Shown piece after piece: positions 1 to 8,322 of a stretch of DNA of 64,000 bases. Source of the DNA: Cryomorpha ignava (GTDB lineage Bacteria; Bacteroidota; Bacteroidia; Flavobacteriales_D; Cryomorphaceae); NCBI RefSeq assembly GCF_010686655.1, contig NZ_JAAGVY010000001.1, positions 62,001-126,000 on the forward strand, in the 5' to 3' direction. Each line of letters opens with the position of its first letter. Position 1 is the first letter of the stretch. Both the position numbers and the translations under genes were made by a program. The notes under the pieces were generated by a model, which searched no databases, was not told the DNA's origin, and was given only the letters and a program-made list of their open reading frames with translations.

Positions 1-359
1 TTTGCACCGAGCTCCAGCACAAAAATATCGACATTCTCGTTTTCCAAAATCCAGTCTATACGGCTGAGGCCGGTTGCGGTAGTTTCACCACTTACTCCCG
101 CATTTACTACGGTATATGGGAGATTTAACGAATCTATTCTGACTTGAATCAGTGCCGGGAACGACTCGTCTGCCTCAACTCCATATCCCGCAGACAGGCT
201 ATTGCCGAAAAAGAGAATAATTTTTTTCTTAGCATTTGCCTTTTCATCGGCTGGGATTTCACTTTGGGTTTTTTCTGAAGTTTTTTCAGTTTCAGAAGTG
301 GTACAACTTATCAAAAAGATAATTAGAAAGAGGGTAAGCAGATGAATGGACTTCAGCAT
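1..359 (-). CDS. SGNH/GDSL-family esterase lipoprotein (N-terminal part; runs off the left edge)
   Basis: About 119 residues are visible. They begin with a lipoprotein signal peptide (hydrophobic stretch ending in the lipobox-like LISC), then a Ser/Glu/Lys-rich linker. Next comes SGNH block I, seen as ILFFGNSLSAGYG with GNSL instead of GDSL, then the ESFPALIQ and NAGVSGETTATGLSRIDW stretches typical of the TesA/arylesterase group. The window ends at LELGA, the start of block III, so the Asp-His catalytic end is not visible. A periplasm-facing acyl-esterase or lysophospholipase role is inferred from the family. The gene is a diverged paralogue of the truncated copy at 4338-4964. The two copies bracket the three-gene cluster between them. 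Confidence 0.85.
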   Translation of the reverse strand, partial: MLKSIHLLTLFLIIFLISCTTSETEKTSEKTQSEIPADEKANAKKKIILFFGNSLSAGYGVEADESFPALIQVRIDSLNLPYTVVNAGVSGETTATGLSRIDWILENENVDIFVLELGA

Positions 360-526
360 ATTGATTTATAGTTTTCTGATTCGAGTAATTCGAAGGTTTT
401 TATTAGAATAAGCAAATTTAGGGAATTGTCAGTAGCATATGATTAAGAAGGCAACCCTCAAAATTGAATCGGAGATTATTCCCTTAAATCAAATAGAGAC
501 TTCCTTAACAAATTCAGTAATTTTAC

Positions 527-1567
527 TTATAGCGTTGCCAACCTACTATTGTACAAATAGTTGGAGTACAAATTTTTATATCTCACTTTTCGCTCAATAG
601 ATTTCACAACCTCTGTGGCAAAATCTTCCTCATACATTTGCGACATGATATTTAATCCGCCGGGGCTGAACACGTTTATCTCCATTAACTTATTGCCTAC
701 AATATCTATTCCCACCAGGAACATTCCGTCCTGAACCAATTTCGGGCGCACAATTTCTGCAAGCTCAAGAATCTGGTCGGTCATTTTTACTTTTTCCGGT
801 CTTCCACCTGCATGTATATTGCTGCGAATATCGCCGCTTGCATTTACCCTTTGCATCATTGCGTATTTTCCGTTTACCTGAAGCGGCTCACCGTTCATTA
901 AGAAAAGACGGGTATCTCCATTCTTCGCTTCAGCCAAATATTCCTGCGCTATTACATATCCGTCCCTGCATATCGCATCAATAGTTTGGGTAAGGTTGTG
1001 TTCGTTTTTCTTGTCCATCATAAACACATTTTTGCCCCCCGAACCTTGCAAAGGTTTCAATATCATTTTATTCTTTTGCTCTTTAAAGAAATCCTTTATC
1101 TCTTTTTGATCTCTTGAAATAATCGTTTTTGGACGTAATATTTCAGGAAAATGCTGAAAATACATTTTATTGACAGCGCTTGCCAAACTACTTGGGTGGT
1201 TTATGACCAATACCTTATCATTCACAGCGATACCTCCAAAAATAAACGCCGCATTCTGCGCCCAGTCTCTATCATTTATTTCATCAGAAGGATCGTTTCG
1301 CAAAAACAAAACATCCAGATCTTCAGACGTGATACGCGAAAATTCTTCTTTTTGCATAGCTTTAAAAAAGGTTTCCTGCGATTTAAAAGTACTGCCCTTT
1401 ATGGTTTTACATCGTGCAGAAAAATGTCCGTTTGAAGCATAAGCCAGCTCACCAATGCCTATAAAATAAACATCATTGTCTCGCTTATAAGCAGCATATC
1501 CAATAGCGGCAGTCGTATAATTCGGCTGCTCGGTACTGTGGTCGTTGATAATGAATGCTATTTTCAT
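527..1567 (-). CDS. GshB-like ATP-grasp ligase
   Basis: This 346-residue protein has the layout of prokaryotic glutathione synthetase: an N-terminal preATP-grasp fold (MKIAFIINDHSTEQ), the glycine-rich ATP-binding segment MILKPLQGSGGKNVFMMD, and the catalytic stretches GDTRLFLMNGEP, GDIRSNIHAGG and MEINVFSPGG. The family makes a peptide-like bond by activating a carboxylate with ATP. No gamma-glutamylcysteine ligase is nearby, so glutathione itself is not a safe product. It lies 87 bp downstream of the DUF1704 peptidase gene on the same strand and probably shares its transcript. The neighbours (an amidohydrolase and a metallopeptidase) suggest that it joins an amino acid or small peptide to something these enzymes also handle. 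The ATP-grasp identity is firm; the substrate is unknown. Confidence 0.88.
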   Translation of the reverse strand: MKIAFIINDHSTEQPNYTTAAIGYAAYKRDNDVYFIGIGELAYASNGHFSARCKTIKGSTFKSQETFFKAMQKEEFSRITSEDLDVLFLRNDPSDEINDRDWAQNAAFIFGGIAVNDKVLVINHPSSLASAVNKMYFQHFPEILRPKTIISRDQKEIKDFFKEQKNKMILKPLQGSGGKNVFMMDKKNEHNLTQTIDAICRDGYVIAQEYLAEAKNGDTRLFLMNGEPLQVNGKYAMMQRVNASGDIRSNIHAGGRPEKVKMTDQILELAEIVRPKLVQDGMFLVGIDIVGNKLMEINVFSPGGLNIMSQMYEEDFATEVVKSIERKVRYKNLYSNYLYNSRLATL

Positions 1568-1654
1568 GTTTTAAATTTAAGGGTGTGAAATCGCTATAAA
1601 TTAGATTTTTCTAAAAAAAATCAGATTCACTATTTGATCTAATACAACCCTAAA

Positions 1655-3469
1655 TTATTCTAAAAGTTCGGTAACCTCAATGCCGTGACGCAGTATTTCC
1701 AATCGGACTCTTACCGAATCTCTCTGCAAAAACCGAGGCAATACAGGGGGTTTGACAATATTTCGATGCATCAATTCTTCAATCATATCTACATGATTTA
1801 TATTGAATTTTCCGGTGTAAAGCGTCTCTAAATTTCTGCCTTTTTTCAAATAATCCATTACATCGAGCAATCCTGCAAGATAAACAGCATCTTTCACCAA
1901 CCCACCGCCACGATAAATGCGCATGGCAATGTAATATGAAGTATAATCTGAAAAACGGCGTGCACGCAAAAGGTTAAATGTTTCTATGAAACTTGCCCCT
2001 TTTACCATAGATTCTGCCGCTATCACCCTTCCGGCAAGTGTGCGCATTCTGTTTATACTTAATCCTTTAACTAGGTATTCTGCCAGTACCGCAAGCCCTT
2101 CCTGTAGCTGATCGTATCGCGAAAACCCGGCATACATTTGCTTTAACGGCTGATTTCGCCCATTACAATAAGTAACAATATGGGTCGCAATTTCGTGCTG
2201 AATCAATGCATCGCACCGGCGCTCATCAAGTGTAAACTGGTCGCTAATCAGCAAGGAGCTTTGGGAAACCATAATACCGTTTACATCCTTTCTTATTTCC
2301 AGACATAGAGGTGTTTCAGGAAATTCTTTTTGATAATAATCCAGTTCTTTCTGCGCGCGGCGCGCAAAGTCGTGGCAGCTTAACGCTGTTATTTCTTCGG
2401 AGCTGTCCTGATCTGGAAATTTCTCCAAAATTTGGTTGGCTGCAACGATCACGCGGTCTTCTATTTTACCGTAAAGGCTTTGGCCGATGTAGCGAAAGTT
2501 AATGGTATTTCGCTCCTCAAGCATGGTGAGCTGCTTTTCGATTTCCAATCGTTTGTCGCGCAAAATATATGCTATGGTTGGATCCTTAATCTTTTCTAAA
2601 GGAATATTGTAAAGCTCGCGCTTTTTCCTTTCGGGATCTATAGAAATAAGACGATAATTGAATGCGGGCACTTTGGTAAAGTTATTCTTTTGGAAATTTT
2701 CCCACTCCGTTGTTCCATTTACCGGAGTTACTCTAAGCAAAAAAGACATTTCTTCGCTAATTCCTGCTAACAGGCTGTCGGCATTTAAAGTAACTTTCTC
2801 CAGCTTCGTTTTTCCCAGCATGAGATAATGCCCAAAGGGATTTGAGGTTTGCACGCGAATAAATTCAAAAGCCGCCCGCTTTATAATCTCTGAAAAATAG
2901 GAGTAAAAACGTCTGTAAAACAGGGAATAAATTTCTTCCTCCGCTGTATTTTGATAAATAGCAGGCACTGCAATTCCAATAATCAAACTTCCAGATTCTT
3001 TTGATTCATCTACATTCATCAAAGGCGCCAAATCTCCGCGTTGTCTATTCTTAGTGTTTATCACTTTGGCAGAAACACCCGGATAGATTTTTTTTATCTT
3101 TTCAAATCCTTTTTTCAACGAAGCAATCGTTGCCACTGCTTTATTCTCGGGACAAAATATTCCAAACTGCGCATCGTGTGCCGTTCGCACAGGCCACATT
3201 TCCAAAATCAAAAAAGCATTTAGTTTTTCTGATACCGATATTGAAATCTCTTTCAAAAGTTCGGAAATATCCAGTTCGGCATCGGCAATAAGGTACGAGG
3301 CCTGCGTTTTTAACAATCCGGCAAAGTAGGGATCGTCATTCTTAAAACGGTAAACACAAATATACGGAAGCGGCTTTTCGATATGTAGCATTCCATTTTT
3401 GGGCAGTTCTAAATTTATAGACTCACCGGCTTCAATTTTGCTTTTTACTGTTTGAATCGTTTCAATCAT
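1655..3469 (-). CDS. DUF1704 / QEGLA-motif putative metallopeptidase
   Basis: The 604-residue protein belongs to the family annotated as flavohemoglobin expression-modulating QEGLA motif protein (TIGR02421/DUF1704). Zinc-site residues are visible as HEIATH (H425, E426, H430) followed by the naming motif LQEGLA, with E457 as the likely third ligand. Animal members of DUF1704 (MATCAP/TMCP) are tyrosine carboxypeptidases with the same HExxxH arrangement, so a peptidase or carboxypeptidase role is a reasonable inference. There is no signal peptide, so it should act in the cytoplasm. Its start overlaps the end of the amidohydrolase gene by 4 nt (ATGA), a sign of translational coupling. The flavohemoglobin label comes from annotation history; nothing here points to nitric oxide metabolism. 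Confidence 0.87.
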   Translation of the reverse strand: MIETIQTVKSKIEAGESINLELPKNGMLHIEKPLPYICVYRFKNDDPYFAGLLKTQASYLIADAELDISELLKEISISVSEKLNAFLILEMWPVRTAHDAQFGIFCPENKAVATIASLKKGFEKIKKIYPGVSAKVINTKNRQRGDLAPLMNVDESKESGSLIIGIAVPAIYQNTAEEEIYSLFYRRFYSYFSEIIKRAAFEFIRVQTSNPFGHYLMLGKTKLEKVTLNADSLLAGISEEMSFLLRVTPVNGTTEWENFQKNNFTKVPAFNYRLISIDPERKKRELYNIPLEKIKDPTIAYILRDKRLEIEKQLTMLEERNTINFRYIGQSLYGKIEDRVIVAANQILEKFPDQDSSEEITALSCHDFARRAQKELDYYQKEFPETPLCLEIRKDVNGIMVSQSSLLISDQFTLDERRCDALIQHEIATHIVTYCNGRNQPLKQMYAGFSRYDQLQEGLAVLAEYLVKGLSINRMRTLAGRVIAAESMVKGASFIETFNLLRARRFSDYTSYYIAMRIYRGGGLVKDAVYLAGLLDVMDYLKKGRNLETLYTGKFNINHVDMIEELMHRNIVKPPVLPRFLQRDSVRVRLEILRHGIEVTELLE

Positions 3470-4485
3470 AATTCCATTTCCATAAATTCAGCGGCTTGCT
3501 GCGGAATAAGTTTTATCAGTTGTTGCTCTGTAGCTCGCACTATTTCGGGAAATTCTATCCCTGTTTCTTCATCACAATATACTTTGGCTATTTCGGTGGC
3601 GAGTACAAGCGTATTTTTAAAATGCGCTGTAATGTACTTTAGAAAAAATCCGTTTCCCTGAAATGTATCATTTATTTTAGCGCCCGATTTTATCCTTTCG
3701 GGAAATGTAATCTCAGCCAGTTTCTCTCTCCATGATTCAGCAATTCTGCCAAAGCGTTCATTGTTTATATTCCCTGTTCCTATATTCCATGTAGGTATTT
3801 CTCTGTCCCACCTTTTTCTATTAAAGCTGTGCATATCAAATACCACAGCCCTACCGTGAATATTTTCAACTTTGGCCACCAACAAAGCTATCACTTTATA
3901 AAATGCAGTGTGCTTTTCGATGCTTTGTTCCCTCTCCAGATCAGTAAGCGGTTGTTTCCAAAGTTTCTTTCCCCACGCATCGTCGTAAATAGCATTTTCG
4001 GGATCGCGGTTTAAGTCATATTCAAAGCGGCTGTCTCGCCCGGCAATAACTATGGGGTGCGATTGAACCATTTCTTTTGTACAAGGATCTTCCTCGTACC
4101 AGCGCTCGTATTCGCTATGCGTACATTTTTCCCAAAGCTCCTTTCTAAATTGATGACCATCGTGCACTGCGCCGCATATATATGGAGTGTAATCTGCTAT
4201 TTTAATTGTAAAAGAGTAGTCGTAAGCCACGGCTTCAAAAGTCTGCTCCTTATTTATATTGTCAATAATTTCAGAAATACGAAGTTTTTGCATTGCTTCC
4301 ATGATTGCTGTTGTTTGAAAATAATCAACCTTTAAAATCAATAAAAGTTCAGAAAAGGCTTGAGATGGATCGGAATCATAATTAATGAAAACTCCTTTAT
4401 GAGTATTGTAAACAATCGTCGCCAAATGGTAGTTTTGTTGTCGCAAATAGTGCAGATCTCCATTAGTAAAAATTTCTTTGCGCAT
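3466..4485 (-). CDS. N-formylglutamate amidohydrolase family protein
   Basis: At 339 residues it carries the FGase (PF05013) signatures: GRDSRFEYDLNR, VVFDMHSFNRKR, NDTFQGNG and ATEIAKVY. The family hydrolyses N-formyl or related N-acyl amide bonds with a metal ion. No hut genes are in view, so histidine degradation is unlikely. The start codon sits inside the 3' part of the truncated esterase ORF (4338-4964) with no promoter-sized gap. Expression must therefore depend on transcription started in or upstream of that esterase remnant, or on a promoter inside it. It is the first gene of a minus-strand trio with the DUF1704 peptidase and the ATP-grasp ligase. The family call is firm; the physiological substrate is unknown. 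Confidence 0.88.
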   Translation of the reverse strand: MRKEIFTNGDLHYLRQQNYHLATIVYNTHKGVFINYDSDPSQAFSELLLILKVDYFQTTAIMEAMQKLRISEIIDNINKEQTFEAVAYDYSFTIKIADYTPYICGAVHDGHQFRKELWEKCTHSEYERWYEEDPCTKEMVQSHPIVIAGRDSRFEYDLNRDPENAIYDDAWGKKLWKQPLTDLEREQSIEKHTAFYKVIALLVAKVENIHGRAVVFDMHSFNRKRWDREIPTWNIGTGNINNERFGRIAESWREKLAEITFPERIKSGAKINDTFQGNGFFLKYITAHFKNTLVLATEIAKVYCDEETGIEFPEIVRATEQQLIKLIPQQAAEFMEMEL

Positions 4486-4964
4486 GTCAGAACCATCATG
4501 CCGGCCAGGATAATTTCAGACTTTGGGTGAACATTTCTAACGCATTCAATCATCGTTATCAAATTCTTTTTTGTCTCTGCCGGCGGAAGTCCGCGCAGAC
4601 CATCATTAGCGCCGAGGTCCTGAATGAAAAGATCGACATCTTTTTTTTCCAAAACCCAGTCAATTCGGCTTAAGCCGGTAGCGGTAGTCTCTCCGCTCAC
4701 TCCGGCATTTACAACAGTGTAGGGCAGATCTAAGGAATCAATACACATCTGAATCAAGGCAGGAAAAGATTCATCTGCCTCAACCCCATAGCCGGCGGTG
4801 AGGCTGTTGCCAAAAAAGAGGATTGTTTTTTTGTCTTCTGATTTTACTCTAGTCGATGTTGTATCACTTTTAACGGGTTCAGATTTATCGCTCACATCGT
4901 TATTAGAACATCCGACTAATGCGAAGAAGACAATGGACGAAAATAATTGAATGGTTCTTTTCAT
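4338..4964 (-). pseudogene. SGNH esterase lipoprotein, 3' end lost and fused into the next gene
   Basis: The first ~157 residues are a good arylesterase: a signal peptide with lipobox-like VGCS, block I as FFGNSLTAGYG, ESFPALIQ, AGVSGETTATGLSRIDW, block III LGANDGLRGLPP, and EIILAGMM. After AGMMV the reading frame stops looking like an esterase and runs 147 nt into the amidohydrolase gene in a different frame. The tail is therefore junk and the block V Asp-x-x-His catalytic pair is missing. The deletion junction falls almost exactly at the amidohydrolase ATG (4485). A paralogue with about three-quarters DNA identity by eye lies at 1-359. The protein should be inactive, but its promoter and transcript may now drive the downstream trio. 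Confidence 0.8.
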
Positions 4965-5159
4965 TTAGAATCTTTGATGGCAGTAAAAAACACAAAATTG
5001 GAGAATCCCTAATTATTAAGGCTTGGCTTCAGGAAAACAAACGAATAATGTGTTGAATTTGTAGCAGATAGTCACATATAAATCGATAAACCCAAATAAA
5101 TTATTGGTTTAAACTAAAATTTGTTAACTTCATTCAATAAATCCAAAAAACTCTAAATT

Positions 5160-5568
5160 ATGAAAGCACACACACACACACTTACTTGCTAATCAAAGAT
5201 TTATAACAACATCTCTATTGTTGTTTATTTTTACACTTATGGCCTCGCTTCAAGCAAAATCTCAAACTCAATTGCATTTGTCCAATAAATCAGACTGTGA
5301 TTTTGCGGTAGAAATTGTTCTTTGCAACACTAGTACTGTAAGTTCGGCCTGTGCACCAAATGATGTTTACACCGTTTATTTAGTTGATAACATCGATTAT
5401 TTCAAAGTCTTTTTTGTTCCAATTTTAAATTTTTCGACTCCCGATGTTGAAATTTCCCCGGGTATTAATTGTAACACTTATTATCAATCTGGAACAAGTC
5501 CATGTGGTGGATATCAAGCTGGCCCTTCAACAGGAATCCCACAACAATATAATTTTGCAGCCTACTAA
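5160..5568 (+). CDS. Small secreted protein, start out of frame through a (CA)7 tract (possible phase-variable gene)
   Basis: As sequenced, the ATG at 5160 reads only ten codons across a (CA)7 run and stops at 5090+2 bases into the next triplet set (TAA at 5190-5192). The long frame starts just beyond and is open from 5164 to 5568, but its first possible start is a TTG at 5218. Adding one CA unit (or removing two) joins the ATG to the long frame. This gives a 136-residue protein whose beginning is a textbook signal peptide (a basic/polar start, then TTSLLLFIFTLMASLQAKSQ). The mature part is ~105 residues with six cysteines and no family I recognise. It ends 6 nt before the next gene, so the two are probably co-transcribed. 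The state shown would be OFF or weakly expressed. A sequencing indel is the main alternative. Confidence 0.6.
5167..5180 (+). repeat. (CA)7 dinucleotide tract in the 5' end of a coding region
   Basis: Seven CA units directly follow ATG AAA G and are followed by CTTACTTGC. A tract of this type at the extreme 5' end of a gene is a classic slipped-strand contingency configuration. Eight or five units put the ATG in frame with the signal peptide downstream; seven or six do not. Confidence 0.85.
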
Positions 5569-5574
5569 TCTGAT

Positions 5575-7527
5575 ATGTTACGAATGTGTCGAAATACACT
5601 CTTTTTAGCGCTACTCTTTTTTTACTCACAGTTCTTATTTTCGCAAGAAAACCAACTGGTTTATAAAAAGGTAATTCCGGGGTCATCATTTCGGTTTGTG
5701 CCTTCACCAGATAGCTTAGGTTATGCAATAACCTACCAATGGCAATCATTTGGTACTCCAAGCGTAGATATTGGTGTTTGGTCTGAAATTCCTCAAAATT
5801 TGGTTTTAGATGGAACCACTTTTACCAGAGGGCTTATTTTATATGATTTTAATTTTGAACCAACCGGAGCCACTCTTATTAATGCTTTAGGAAGCCAAGA
5901 TATTGCTTGGCTTCCTAGCGGTCAAGCGATAATAAATTTTAATCGAGAATCGGATTTTAATACAACTCCAGAGTTATTTCCAACTATTCCAACAATCGAT
6001 AATTACCCATCGCCAACCTATGGTCAGAATGTATTTATAAGATACGACCCCGCAACTGAAACTAATATAGGACTTTTGAACTTTTCAGTTTCTTTCTTCG
6101 CGGAAGATCAAGAGCCCTTTAATGGTTACAATCATGCTGTCGACTGGCTATCGGTAAGCAATAAAAACTATAAAAATACAGTTGTAGTAAGCGATAGTAT
6201 TTTGATATCGTATGTGTTACTAGATGGAGAACAGACTCTAAACAATTCATTTGAATTCACAAACTGGGGAGGTCAAGTACATCTTGTGAGATTAGAATTA
6301 AATCTAAATACCAATGAATTGACCAGTCAACAAATTGGTTCATCCACAGGCAGCCAGTTTTTATCGCGTGTAGAATCAAGTCCAAATATGCCATTCTTAT
6401 GGAGAGCTGGAATTGTGCGTGGGAACGATACGCCCATCAGTATTTCGGGAGCAGAACTTGAAATGGCTTCTAATGACTCACTTTACCATGTTTATATAAC
6501 AAAAGAGTCTATTACTGGAGAAACCGAGTGGCTAACTGAGCTATATGCTTACAATAATTTATTCCCAGATACTGCACTTTCGTTTGACACAAAAATTTCA
6601 GTCCGAAATCATATAAACAATATTTTAAACAAAAATGACAACACGTATATAAGTTCCACTTTTTCCGCCTTAAGTCACGACGGTGATACCCTATTGTTCA
6701 GAAACCATTTAGGACAAGACAACTCATATATAGATTATTTTCCAAGCTCTCCAATACTACCGGAACAACTACATATCTCCTATTCCGAAGCCAGCCTATA
6801 TAAAATAGATGATAATGGAAATGTAACCGGTAAGTTGAGCTATACCTATGATGCAATGAATTTTTTCAACCGCAATCCAAGAGTTTCTCTTTATGATGTT
6901 GAAGACAGGCTCGCATGGGTACAATCCTATATTGCTCTAAATGATACTACCATAGTGTTCACACTTACAGAATCTGATGGAAGTGAGCAAACTACAAACC
7001 TTAGCCTGCCAGCAGGGAAAGGAACGGTGATAATATGGCTCGATGAAGATTTAAGTATTTTAAACCAATGGATCATTCCCTATCAGCACAATATTGGCAG
7101 TGGTGGTTTAAGCATTAACGCGATTCTCCCTTATCGAGGTGATACCTTACTTATTCAAGGAATGTTGGGTTATAATACCTCTTCTGATCTAAATCCATTT
7201 GCTGAAACTGAACTTATCACTACAGAAAGCCCAACCTCTTTCTTTGCATTTTACTCTGCTCCTGAGATTTTTACGAGTACAGAGAAAATTAAAAGTCCTA
7301 CAAACTTTAAGGTATATCCCAATCCCTCCTCCGTCTATATTCGTGTTTCGGGAGCATATGGCCAACAAGCCAATTTCAAAATCTTTGATCTATCAGGGCG
7401 TATAATTCAGTCTGGTAATATCTCCCAAAATGAATTGATAAGTACTGAAAATCTGAATAGTGGTATGTATATGCTGTGGATAGATTCTGAAAATGGAGGT
7501 GGGACGGCTAAGTTTGTAGTAGAGTAA
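5575..7527 (+). CDS. Type IX secretion (type A) cargo protein, ~650 residues
   Basis: An N-terminal signal peptide (LFLALLFFYSQFLFSQ) is followed by ~540 residues rich in Asn, Ser and Thr with no recognised catalytic motif. The end is a clear type A type IX sorting domain: NFKVYPNPSSVYIRV, FKIFDLSGRIIQSG, and LNSGMYMLWIDSENGG near the terminus. The mature protein should be exported by SecYEG and then by the type IX system to the surface or medium. The repeated short beta-strand pattern in the middle looks like a propeller-style surface protein, but this is only an impression. It follows the small secreted ORF by 6 nt, so the pair may be co-expressed and share the repeat-controlled upstream region. 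Molecular function is unknown. Confidence 0.85.
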   Translation: MLRMCRNTLFLALLFFYSQFLFSQENQLVYKKVIPGSSFRFVPSPDSLGYAITYQWQSFGTPSVDIGVWSEIPQNLVLDGTTFTRGLILYDFNFEPTGATLINALGSQDIAWLPSGQAIINFNRESDFNTTPELFPTIPTIDNYPSPTYGQNVFIRYDPATETNIGLLNFSVSFFAEDQEPFNGYNHAVDWLSVSNKNYKNTVVVSDSILISYVLLDGEQTLNNSFEFTNWGGQVHLVRLELNLNTNELTSQQIGSSTGSQFLSRVESSPNMPFLWRAGIVRGNDTPISISGAELEMASNDSLYHVYITKESITGETEWLTELYAYNNLFPDTALSFDTKISVRNHINNILNKNDNTYISSTFSALSHDGDTLLFRNHLGQDNSYIDYFPSSPILPEQLHISYSEASLYKIDDNGNVTGKLSYTYDAMNFFNRNPRVSLYDVEDRLAWVQSYIALNDTTIVFTLTESDGSEQTTNLSLPAGKGTVIIWLDEDLSILNQWIIPYQHNIGSGGLSINAILPYRGDTLLIQGMLGYNTSSDLNPFAETELITTESPTSFFAFYSAPEIFTSTEKIKSPTNFKVYPNPSSVYIRVSGAYGQQANFKIFDLSGRIIQSGNISQNELISTENLNSGMYMLWIDSENGGGTAKFVVE

Positions 7528-7616
7528 TGTATTTGTGTTTAGCATAAACATTCCCCGCGATATGGTAGTTTTGTATGCGAGAATAGCCTATAAAATTTTC
7601 ATTGAAAAAAAGGAGA

Positions 7617-8318
7617 ATGCCTCAAAACTCAATACTTCAAGTTTCAAATCTCACCAAAACCTATAAAAGCGGTGAATCATCTCTTACGGTGCTTCGAAAC
7701 GTAAGTTTTGAGGTAAACCGCGGTGCCAGCTGCGCCATTGTGGGTCCTTCGGGAAGTGGAAAAACTACCCTTCTGGGACTTTGCGCCGGCCTCGACAACC
7801 CCAGCGAAGGTTCTGTAATGCTGAATGGAATTGTACTCGACAAGCTAAGCGAAGATGAAAAAGCAAAAGTGCGAAACCAGCATGTGGGGTTTATCTTTCA
7901 AAATTTCAACCTGCTACCTACGCTTACTGCGCTTGAAAATGTAATGATACCGCTTGAGTTGCAAAACCGTTCGCATCCGCGAAAGCGTGCCATGGAGCTT
8001 TTAGAAAAAGTTGGACTTGGAGATCGCGTAAAGCATTATCCGGCCCAGCTTTCTGGTGGTGAGCAGCAAAGGGTTTCTATTGCCCGGGCTTTCGCCAATG
8101 AACCGGCAATTCTCTTTGCCGATGAGCCTACCGGAAATCTGGATGGCGAAACCGGTGCCACAATAGAAAGTCTGATTTTAGAATTGAATAAAACAGCCGG
8201 AACAACGCTAATAATGGTTACTCACGATCTCGATTTGGCGAAGCGGACAGACAGAGTAATCACAATGAAAAACGGCAAAGTATATACTGATTCTCTGCGA
8301 CCTCTACAAACCCAATAA
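7617..8318 (+). CDS. ABC transporter ATP-binding protein, LolD/MacB-like
   Basis: The 233-residue ATPase has Walker [10 protein letters not shown], a Q-loop in [13 protein letters not shown], signature [14 protein letters not shown], Walker [13 protein letters not shown] and an H-loop in MVTHDLD. The TGNLD and [11 protein letters not shown] features place it in the LolD/MacB/YbbA (MJ0796-type) subfamily, which powers FtsX-fold permeases. I prefer the ATG at 7617 (MPQNSILQV), preceded by AGGAGA. A TTG five codons upstream at 7602 is also possible. It ends 4 nt before the permease gene. A TAGTTTTG -7-like box sits at 7566-7573. The substrate is not readable from sequence; lipoprotein release, peptide efflux or envelope remodelling all fit. 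Confidence 0.9.
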   Translation: MPQNSILQVSNLTKTYKSGESSLTVLRNVSFEVNRGASCAIVGPSGSGKTTLLGLCAGLDNPSEGSVMLNGIVLDKLSEDEKAKVRNQHVGFIFQNFNLLPTLTALENVMIPLELQNRSHPRKRAMELLEKVGLGDRVKHYPAQLSGGEQQRVSIARAFANEPAILFADEPTGNLDGETGATIESLILELNKTAGTTLIMVTHDLDLAKRTDRVITMKNGKVYTDSLRPLQTQ

Positions 8319-8322
8319 GCGC

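Noticed and set aside
527-1567. Calling the ATP-grasp ligase a glutathione synthetase
   Set aside because: Key motifs match GshB, but no gamma-glutamylcysteine ligase is near and the operon context points to another substrate.
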